This document shows, piece after piece, positions 56,281 to 64,000 of a DNA stretch of 64,000 bases (positions are counted from its first letter, which is position 1; every line of letters starts with the position of its first letter). Below the pieces are notes generated by a model that saw nothing but the letters and a program-made list of their open reading frames with translations, ran no database searches and was not told where the DNA came from. Made by a program: the position numbers and the translations under genes. Origin of the DNA: Ramazzottius varieornatus (Eukaryota; Tardigrada; Eutardigrada; Parachela; Ramazzottiidae); the NCBI GenBank assembly GCA_001949185.1, contig BDGG01000009.1:1839874-1903873 (forward strand), given 5' to 3'.

Positions 56281-58393
56281 CTACCTCACGACTGATACAG
56301 GGTGTGTCACGGGATTGAGCTCTTCGAGCTCTTCCGGGTTCTTTTTCGAACCATTCTCAAGTGCTATATTATCTACAGGAGACTTCGTTTTGAGCTTGAC
56401 GGATATCCACTGGTCCGGCATAACCATGAAGATGAAGGCTAGTGCTACGATAGCCACACCGGCAATCTGCAAGTCACTCAGACTAATTTGCCGCACTATC
56501 GCATCGATACCTGAAATTACACAAGACAAATGCAAAAGTGATGACAGATGCTACGATGAAAAGCCCGGAAATATGAGGGCATGGCAAACCAACTCCATAT
56601 TGTTTTCTCTAGTGACGCACTGTTTCAGTGACTTTGGCTGGAAGCGTGCGCCATCTGGGAAACGGTCTGGTCGAGCTTGTTTATCTGGCTCGCATATGCC
56701 AAAGATATCTTTGAAGGCTCGACTTACCGGTGCTTAGAGCGACAATGGCAACTTCTGCCACCGACATGAAGAACGGATTAGATAAGGCCAGTCCATATGC
56801 GTAAGAGACTGAGCTTACTGCAAAATGAGAAGAAAACATAAATAACAAGGTGATTTTGCGTACAATGTTCTTTTGTGCAGAAATGGACTAAAGGCTGTGT
56901 ACGTACTAAAGGCAAAACACCAGGAAATAAACATTATGCCCCAAGGCATCTTCGCGAACTCCCATCTCTCGTAGCCAACGGCGTTAATTATCAGCGGGAC
57001 AGGAAGGTACATAATGCAGATGAAGATGGACATGATGGACATGATCAGTGAGACTTGAATGAAGTCAGCCTGCTTGAACGCCTGCTTGAAAGTCAGCTGG
57101 TGGAGGGAGTAGAAGATGGCTGCTCCCAGACCACAGAACACACCCAGGTACACATTGGCCCCGGCGAAGCTCGTCGTCGAGAATGCCAGGGGAAGCTCCG
57201 TCGCGTTCACGACGGTTTCGTGTGATACGAAAGCTTCTCCGATTGGATCGGCTTGCGTGTCCGTAGACTTCTCCGCGGCGTACTTTGCTGTCGTGGAGGC
57301 GTATGAGATCAAACCAATGCCAACGAAGGCAACAATGACAAAAATCCCCTGAAGAAGAAAAAAAGCCCGAATGTCAGCCGGAGGCGAAGGGTTTCGTCTG
57401 AAATGGGACGTGGGCAATGAATTGAACCTGATGGTTTCCTAAGTGGCGCACACCGTCAGCTAATAATACTGACAGCGTGCGCGACTTGAGATAGCGATGT
57501 TGTGGTCGCGCACTGTTCCGGCTAGCAAAAATGGAAACGTGCGCCACTTGGGACAACGATCTTGTTCCTTTCGTCTGCCAACCTCCCAATTGTGGAAGTA
57601 CCTACCTTAATTAACAACATCTTATTCTTCAGGACCAGCCATGAAAGAAGGTAGGAGAAAGCGATAGTGCCAGCGCACAAGGCGGTAACGATGGAAGCCG
57701 GCGCATGGACCAAGCCGACGATCCAGCCTATCTGCATGAGCAACATAGTGATAGACATGGGGAAGAACTTCCACAGGATGATGCGCACTCCCACGCGACC
57801 TTGGCCCTCATCGACCCGCAGAGCCTTGGTGCAGTGTCTGTAAATAACACAGCAAACAGATCGAGGTACTGATCGAATTACCGTATAACAAATGGAATTA
57901 CCGCCACTGATCTCTCACAGCCACGGGATGACGCTGACATAGGCGAATGAGAGACTGTATGAGGAGCGCGAAAGGGAAGGCCAGCATGCGCATGGCGATC
58001 TTACACCAGATAAAGAGAAAAGGCGCTTTGTAGGGTTTGTACTGGACATCGTTGAAGGCCGAACTGGTCAGCTGAGAGGAAGTGACGACCAGCGTTATGT
58101 AGACGAGAAGCAGAAGTAAGGCTAGCAGCCAGTTCTTGTGAGCTTGTGCGGCGGAGATGGCGCCTTCGCCTTCCGGTGGCGCGGCCGGCACCACATTCAC
58201 CTTGTCTTCCTCCTCTGCAAGGTTAGTCTACATTTTACAGCATCGATTTTCAACCAGGGAAGATTACACGGATTTTTAACTCACCGTCGGACAAATCAGT
58301 GGCGATTTGGTCCAGATGGGTTGCCGAGCTCGGTGTTATTAAAATTTTGGGGAGAGCCGGCTGCTTGAGGAATTTGGCCGATTCTTCCTTCAT
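56281..58393 (-). CDS. SLC35F3/F4-type multipass transporter, paralogue 2
   Basis: This is a membrane carrier of the SLC35F branch, paralogous to the gene at 16524-18352. Seven exons are supported, starting at the ATG at 58393 and ending with 56510-56281. Exon 2 contains the first membrane segment (WLLALLLLLVYITLVVTSSQ). Exon 3 holds MSITMLLMQIGWIVGLVHAP and SYLLSWLVLKNKMLLIK. Exon 4 is long, with several helices and a luminal loop rich in Thr and Glu. Exon 6 reads YAYGLALSNPFFMSVAEVAI, and the last exon ends the membrane part at FIFMVMPDQW. Intron positions after LIK, before YGL and before the last helix match paralogue 1. The tail is acidic (NPEELEELNPVTHP). Introns 4 (two copies) and 6 carry the palindrome, counted in this model from the start codon. 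Substrate unknown. Confidence 0.82.
56608..56700. repeat. Intronic palindrome copy, SLC35F paralogue 2 last intron
   Basis: The arms are CTAGTGACGCACTG and GCGTGCGCCATCTGGG. GAAACGGTCTGG and GTTTATCTGGCTC follow. Confidence 0.7.
57405..57595. repeat. Intronic palindrome, two nested copies, SLC35F paralogue 2 intron
   Basis: Outer GGGACGTGGGCAATGA and TCTGCCAACCTCCC enclose two inner sets: TAAGTGGCGCACAC with GCGTGCGCGACTTG, then GTCGCGCACTG with ACGTGCGCCACTTGG. Confidence 0.75.
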
Positions 58394-58780
58394 CTTTCTT
58401 GAAGCAGGATGTCCAAGGTCGTATACTGTTCAGGAGCTACTTCGACTGCTGGAACCTGGATGAAAGGGATGTGGAAGGTAGGAGGGAAGACTGACTCCGC
58501 AATAGGGGAATTAGCGCCTGGTTCGAATCCACAACAAATAGTTCAATGATATGCCGGGAAGGCGCTAATGCTCCGCGATCATCCTGATGTACCCGAAGGA
58601 GAGAATGATAGCCCATTAAACACTGATAGCACGGGAGTGATTGGACGGCGTTATGGATGAACTACTTTGTGAAGTTACCTGTTTAATGGACTGGATCACT
58701 TTTATGGATAATACGGAATATCAAATAATGCTAACAAAAATTTATTTTACATGGTAGTTCACCAAAGCAATTGCGAATGT
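58394..58780. other. 5' flank of SLC35F paralogue 2
   Basis: No exon or clear repeat is seen. A GGTTCGAATCC string near 58521 looks like a tRNA B box but lacks a foldable tRNA around it. Confidence 0.4.
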
Positions 58781-58959
58781 TTGAGTGATTGCGGAAACCC
58801 GTCAGGAACGAGACGTCAGGATCAGGAAGTTTATTCAAAAAAACGACAATATTGGCAAGTGATTCATTTGATTCTGTGCCAATGTTGTTGTTTTCTGGAA
58901 TGAACTTCCTGATCCTGATCTTAACGCCTCGTCCCTGACAGGTTTCCGCAATCCCTCAA
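58781..58959. repeat. 179-bp palindromic element
   Basis: TTGAGTGATTGCGGAAACC and the following CGTCAGGAACGAG-type sequence near 58781-58840 return inverted near 58898-58959, including a GGATCAGGAAGTT segment. It is MITE-like. The target duplication is uncertain. Confidence 0.7.
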
Positions 58960-58996
58960 TTGTGAATACGACAGACGTCATTATTCATTAGGGTGT

Positions 58997-59853
58997 TGTA
59001 GTGGTCTCATTCACAGCACTTTTACGATTCACAGCCACACGCCCCCTGGTTTTTAACTGGTAACTGCGTCTCACGATGCCACGCCCATCTCCAACGTGGT
59101 TCCTGTCCGGATCACAGCGATGAGTTGATTGTCTTGATTGGCCAAAATGTCGTCAAAACTGGCAAAACGAGCTTGTGACTTACAAACTGAAGTTTCCTCG
59201 TGCATGTTTCCTGTTGCTCCGTATAATCCTCATGACGATCATTTGTTCAGTATCGCAAAAATAAGTTCTTGTAGCGATTTTCAGGGTTTGCATGAACAAG
59301 CTGAACCATTACTGGTACATACGAAAAAATTGTTTACATGCATGAACTATTGCTTGATCGATTTCTGACAAGGTTGAGACTACCTGGGCGAACCTCATTT
59401 TCAGATGCCACTAGCTCTGTTTCATTTGTCCTCTTGGGTGCTGAACTTGGTTGCTGAGACCCACTTATCAGGCAGATACCACCGCTATTCTTAGAGGACT
59501 TTAACCTTGGAGTCGGCTTACCTTGCAATGCCTCTGTGCCAGTGTTCTGCGAGTTTGCAGAGACACTTGTAATGCATTTCTTAAGTAAATCTGGGTTTTG
59601 TGAAGAACCTGAACCTTGAAAGTGGTTCCTAGGACCTAGGTTGTCATTTCGAAAAGCGGATTAGGTTCTAGGAACTAGTCGTTTTGCCGGTTTTGAAACA
59701 GATTTTGGCCAATTAAGACAATCAACTCATCGCTGTGATCCTGACAGGAACCACCTTGGAAATAGGCGTGGCATCGTGATACGGGGTTACCAGTTAAAAA
59801 CCAGGGGGCGTGTAGCTGTGAATCGTAAAAGTGCTGTGAATGAGACCACTACA
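58997..59853. mobile_element. Long-terminal-inverted-repeat element, about 857 bp
   Basis: About 170 bases beginning TGTAGTGGTCTCATTCACAG return inverted at the right end, finishing CCACTACA at 59853. The arms share long exact runs (for example around GATGAGTTGATTGTCTT). GGTGT directly flanks both ends, a possible 5-bp target duplication. The middle (59170-59680) codes for nothing recognisable. The family is unassigned; a foldback-type DNA transposon is the best description. Confidence 0.75.
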
Positions 59854-60043
59854 GGTGTCAGTGCGCCGAGAGCGGTCTAAAACCAAACAGTTGACACAGA
59901 GCTCAGACTGTGGAGAGTACGTCATTGCGAGGCACCTGGTAAAAACCGTGGTCTTTTGATCTTCTTCAGACATTTTCAGGAACTTTTCCTCCGCACCATT
60001 TTGCGCCTGACAGGCTGATGTTGTGTTTTGGGTGTTGGCAGAC

Positions 60044-60484
60044 TAGAGCACTGGACCGCAGGTTCAAATTACGCAGCAACTGTGCTGCGCACGCTACCAG
60101 GTCGCTGTATGCTGCGCTGTGCTGCACAACTTTCATGCGCAGTGGCTTGGCAGCTGCGCTGCAGATGCACATGGACCTGTTGCAACTGCGCTGCACGCTG
60201 ATGTACTGACTTTTGTTTTGGTATTGTCGGCAAAATGGGTAATCTACCGGGAAAACTTGGCCATACGGTACGGCAAAACTCAGATGCCTGGAACTCGAAT
60301 GCCCAAAAGTACCAATTTTTGTTAAGTGTTGGTCCGTGGATCTGCGCGGCAGTCTTCGGCTACCTGTTGCATGCTGTGCTGTGCTGCACAAATTTCGTCG
60401 ATTTCCGTACTGTAACTGTGCTGCAACTGTGCTGCAGCACAGCTGCAGTACAGTGTAGTGCATGCGGCCAGATTCCGTGCTCTA
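60044..60484. mobile_element. Non-autonomous hAT element, 441 bp, with 8-bp target duplication
   Basis: The left end starts TAGAGCACTGG and the right end is the inverse of TAGAGCACGG. TGGCAGAC stands at 60036-60043 and 60485-60492. The interior is rich in CTGTGCTGCA-type words, as in the element at 4169-4585, so both probably belong to one family. Confidence 0.9.
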
Positions 60485-60492
60485 TGGCAGAC

Positions 60493-61094
60493 TGCGATAC
60501 TTACGGCATGCTTATGACATGGTTGTAGCCTGAGGGCTTGTGGGGTCTGTTTGTCGGATACTACAGTCTACAGCGTTGGCGCGGCAGGACACTTCATCGT
60601 AAAGCTAGCTGGTTGGTGATCTCAAGGTTGCTACCGTTTAGCCTGCCCATGTCGACCTTCTGAATTTCACGAAGGAGCTCGACGAGAAGATGTGCTTGCT
60701 GTCAGTCCACCGGATCACTGTCGACCAGGCATATCGGGGATAAAAATCGCTCTGACGCGAAAGACAAGGAGCATCCATCTAGATCGATCGACGCGAACTG
60801 GCTTCCTCCTCACGACGATCGTCTTCCCATATGTCCGTCTTGACTTGGCTGTATTTTGCTGTAGCACCAAAGGTATATTAATCCATGCCGGCCTGCTATA
60901 TCGCCAAACGCATATACTTATGTCGCGTATATTTATCGCATACTGATTGCATACTCATTGACGTCTGACTAGTAATCTATCTTCTCCAGGAACACATCAC
61001 ATGTACACTACATAAGAACGCCTATCCCATCTTTGTTCTCTGAGGAGAACCCGGAATATCGTCCTCCGAGTTACTGATAACACACTGGGCCAAG
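60493..61094. other. 5' flank of SPPL2
   Basis: No exon or repeat is recognised in these 600 bases. The promoter of the protease gene should lie here. Unlike the other divergent gaps, 58394-61094 has no CACGTG. Confidence 0.4.
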
Positions 61095-63843
61095 ATGACG
61101 AGGGGCAAGGTGTACTGCCGGTCGTTTACGTGGACAGTGTGTGTTTGTGTCGCTCTACTGACATCCAAGGTACGAAGAAGGTTCCAAGCAGAGTATAATA
61201 TTTACGGATAATACGTGATGTAATTGCTTTGGGGTTGTCATTTCACAGGCGTGTGGTGATGCTGCTATACTGAACATCAGCTACATAACCGAAAGCCAGA
61301 ATGCCGGCAGCAGACAGTATGTCTCCTATTGTGCAGCCTTCAATCCGGAATTGTCGTCATTGCCCGCAGCCACGACTAGGACAGCGGTTAATTATCTTAC
61401 ATAACATTCTCACATGTGTTTGGATACTCTCTACACCTGCCTACGTAAGCTTGCCTACTTGTTTACGTAAGCTTTCTTTGTAGGAGTGGAAGAAGCTTGA
61501 ATGGGATGGTGACAAAGATCTGTGCGATGATTACGGTCGAGAGTCCCGCCTCACACCGGGCGCGGTTCTTGCAGTCTCACGTCGAAACTGCAGTGCCTAC
61601 GATCAAGGCATGCAGGCTGAGAAAATGCAGGCTTCTGGCCTCATCATTGCCAGCCACAAAATGGTAAGCTGTTCGAGCATGATATCACGCGTGGCCAATT
61701 CTTGGCAGCTACCCGATATCACATAAGCTTGAATGGGAGCTCGGCAAAGGAAACTCGACAAGATTGTTTGCCCGAGTGGCGCACGCTTCTAGCCAAAATA
61801 ACTGAAAAGGGTGCGCCACCTTTTCAGAAGACGATTTTGTTTGCTTGCAATCATTGCCGAGCTCGGATTGACTGCCCGGAAGGGATTCTTACGAATGCGG
61901 GAGAAAATTCGCTCTGATGAAAGATGCATCTCTTTTGTAGTTCTTCCCCGGACAGCCTAACATAACATGGAAACATCCTTCCACTTTCCCCATACTGATA
62001 TTGAAGATGACAGACATGGCTCGCATCGAAGAACTACCCTTCAGAGAAAGCTGGTTGATATCGATGCAGGCACTGGTGGACACGTACGTTGTCGATGGAA
62101 GTGGCATCATTCTGATCCTGATGGCTGTGATCGTGATAGCGGTCGGCTCGTACCGATCTGGGCAACACCAGTAAGTACATAAGAAGGGCCAATGTTATAC
62201 TCCCAAGTGCTGTTTGGGCTGTTGCAGGTACTCGACCATACGCAACACCCATTTCGGCTTTGTGAATGCGGTGGAAGGCGGAAATGTCGTCAGTCCCTCC
62301 AACAAACCGGTTGAAGGAGCACAGGGCGCATCAGTCCACTTTGGTCCCGGCGCCGCCATTGTCTTCGCCATCTTCATGACCGGACTGCTTGTGTGTAATT
62401 CCTGGATTACTTCCCTCTGACCACACTCCTCAAAGTTTTCTGTTACAGGTACTGATGTATTTCTTCTATGATTTTCTCGGTAAGTCGTCCCTTATAGAAT
62501 CAGCACGTCGATTAAACAGTTTGGCATAAAATTCCTGATAACTCCTTACTTCCAGTGTACCTCTTCATTGCGCTGTTCGCCATTGGAGCCACTTCCGGCA
62601 TGTTCGAATGTTTCCGACCGATCCTGCAGTGGACTGAAGCCGGCCTGTGCCGGTAAGCTAATCTCCTCTGTTTCGTCAGGCTTTGTTGGTTTCATAAACC
62701 AGTATCTGTAAAAACTGGGAGCCCGACAAACGAAATGACTGTACGGGTACACTGTTGGCCTCTAAAGTGGCGCACTATCTCGTTGTCGCTGGCTGGAAAG
62801 GCGCGCCACTTTGACCGTTTGTTGGTGGCTTTTCAGTTATGTAACTCTTCCCTGTGACACTTGCAGAATTCCTCTTGGCACGGGGTTCGTCGGAAACTGT
62901 TGTGGAGGTTACTTGGATATACGTGCAGTACTCCTCTTGTTGATCAGCGCCGGTCTGTCTGTCTTTTGGGTCATTTCCCGCAACCAACCCTACGGTTGGA
63001 TTCTACTGGATATCCTCGGTAGCTTCCTGCTGATTAGCGTCCTTATTGGCATTTTGTTACCTAGTCTGAAAGCATGTACCATATTTCTGTGCTTGCTCTT
63101 CATCTACGACGTGTTTTTCGTCTTCATCACACCGTTCTTCACGAAGGATGGGCAAAGTGTTATGATCCAGGTCGCCACTGGTGGTTACGACCCCACACGG
63201 GATTCCGGTGGTGGTCAGAGGGAAGTCATCCCTGCCGCCTTCAAGATACCCCACATTCCTACCGGTGCGCTGTGTGAGAACCTGTTTGAGGATGCCAGTT
63301 ACTCCTTACTGGGCTTTGGTGATGTGATGGTTCCCGGCTTCCTCATCTCTTTTCTGCGTGGCTTCGAGCTCGTCTTGGGCATTCGCCCGGTCTATTCTGT
63401 CTCCGCATGCATAGGTAAGGTCTCATTCCGGATAATGCTTCCGTGTTCGCACCTTCCCAAGTTTTATTTCTGTCCTTTCCTCCTAGCATACTTCGTCAGT
63501 CTGATCGCTACTACCGCTGCCCTCATCTTTATGCGCACCGGTCAACCCGCCCTCTTGTATATTGTACCCATCCTTTTACTGACGATATACTTCATCGCCT
63601 GGAGAAGAAGAGAAATGTCTTTATTGTGGAGAGGAAATCTGGTATGTGTTGTGAAGACTTTGAAAACACACCTTCCGGAGTCTGACGTTTGACTGGTGCT
63701 GTTTTTAGACACAACTGTATGTGGAGCGTCAAAGAAGCTACGGGTCGGAAGTTCTATCCGACACAGAGAATGCGCCGCCAGCTTCACTTCCGGTAGCTAT
63801 CGTACCAAGCAGCACAACAAATAGTGACGCAGAAGTAATTTGA
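61095..63843 (+). CDS. SPPL2: Signal peptide peptidase-like 2 intramembrane aspartyl protease
   Basis: This GxGD-type protease cleaves type II membrane protein stubs within endosomal, lysosomal or Golgi membranes. Ten exons (61095-61169, 61249-61386, 61484-61663, 61941-62170, 62228-62390, 62449-62479, 62556-62652, 62867-63414, 63487-63641, 63709-63843) give 583 residues, against 592 for human SPPL2B. An N-terminal signal sequence (FTWTVCVCVALLTSK) is followed by a Cys-containing luminal protease-associated domain (RRNCSAYDQG, GLIIASHK). Nine membrane segments come next, with the catalytic motifs FIYDVFFVFITPFF (YD), LLGFGDVMVPG (GxGD) and QPALLY (PAL). All active-site residues are present. 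The luminal domain separates it from SPP and SPPL3. It cannot be assigned to SPPL2A, B or C. Introns 3 and 7 carry the palindrome. Confidence 0.9.
61735..61868. repeat. Intronic palindrome copy, SPPL2 intron 3
   Basis: Outer TGGGAGCTCGGCAAAGG and CATTGCCGAGCTC enclose inner CGAGTGGCGCACGC and GGTGCGCCACC. It is a nearly complete copy of about 130 bases. Confidence 0.8.
62735..62830. repeat. Intronic palindrome copy, SPPL2 intron 7
   Basis: The arms are TAAAGTGGCGCACT and GGCGCGCCACTTT. Outer GGGAGCCCGACAAACGA precedes it. Confidence 0.75.
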
Positions 63844-64000
63844 TTGACAATCCTTTCTGCTTTACACTACAATAACAATTTTGTCTTGAGCACTTTTCGG
63901 TTTCCATTTGTAGATACAGTACTGCTTCAGATGTTAGTATTTCCTTGTCATATTTTGCCTTTATTGTGCCGCGTTGTTTCTTGCACTACCCTGAGAGTAG

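Noticed and set aside
58515-58540. tRNA gene suggested by GGTTCGAATCC
   Set aside because: The bases around it do not pair as a T-arm stem, and no acceptor stem, anticodon arm or proper A box is found. It is probably a chance B-box match.
350-62830. Intronic palindromes as introners (intron-creating elements) or as a CRISPR-like array
   Set aside because: Their ends do not coincide with splice sites, paralogous introns without them exist at the same positions, and the copies are dispersed over 62 kb without regular spacers.
1-64000. Bacterial operon, prophage or contaminant origin
   Set aside because: Introns with GT-AG borders in every gene, metazoan-specific proteins and eukaryotic DNA transposons exclude it.

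Overview
This is eukaryotic nuclear DNA, almost certainly from an invertebrate animal. Every recognisable gene is split by short spliceosomal introns (mostly about 60-350 bases, GT-AG). The gene set is metazoan: NCBP2, ANAPC5, POLRMT with a PPR segment, CLYBL, CNP, TXNDC15, SDHD, PHYHD1, SSRP1, eIF3a, SLC35F and SPPL2. The compact layout would suit a sponge or another early-branching or small-genome invertebrate, but the sequence does not fix the phylum. I rebuilt most gene models by hand from splice sites. The sums of exon lengths give uninterrupted frames, and several proteins match the length of their human counterparts (for example 758 residues for APC5).

Layout: the 3' part of MUS81 (+, 73-1416) converges on NCBP2 (-, 1729-3002). 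A repeat-rich gap (3.0-6.4 kb) follows. Next come a 12-exon coiled-coil gene (-, 6474-10441), a NuMA-like coiled-coil gene (+, 12155-15980), an SLC35F-type transporter (+, 16524-18352), ANAPC5 (-, 18442-21420), POLRMT (+, 22742-28745) and CLYBL (-, 29075-30367, 5' end not found). A 5.1-kb Mutator-like transposon (31771-36912) lies before CNP (+, 37246-39313). Then follow TXNDC15 (-, 40141-41729), SDHD (+, 42442-43158), PHYHD1 (-, 43448-44894), SSRP1 (-, 45614-48988), eIF3a (+, 50467-55959), a second SLC35F-type paralogue (-, 56281-58393), a repeat-rich gap (58.4-61.1 kb) and SPPL2 (+, 61095-63843). These are housekeeping genes, not an operon or cluster with one job. Three make mitochondrial proteins (POLRMT, CLYBL, SDHD). 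Head-to-head pairs share short intergenic promoters, and four of these five intergenic regions carry a CACGTGAC E-box.

The most unusual signal is a family of short palindromic elements with inner arms of the type AAGTGGCGCAC / GTGCGCCACTT and outer arms of the type GCTCGGCAAA / TTTGCCGAGC. I find about 35 copies. Every one lies inside an intron, each of the 16 protein-coding genes has at least one, and none lies in intergenic DNA, coding exons or the Mutator-like element. The gaps between genes hold a different set of mobile elements: the Mutator-like element with a 9-bp target duplication and a decayed chromo-barrel-like reading frame, three hAT elements with perfect 8-bp target duplications (one can be compared with an empty site elsewhere in the window), a long-inverted-repeat element and several small palindromes.
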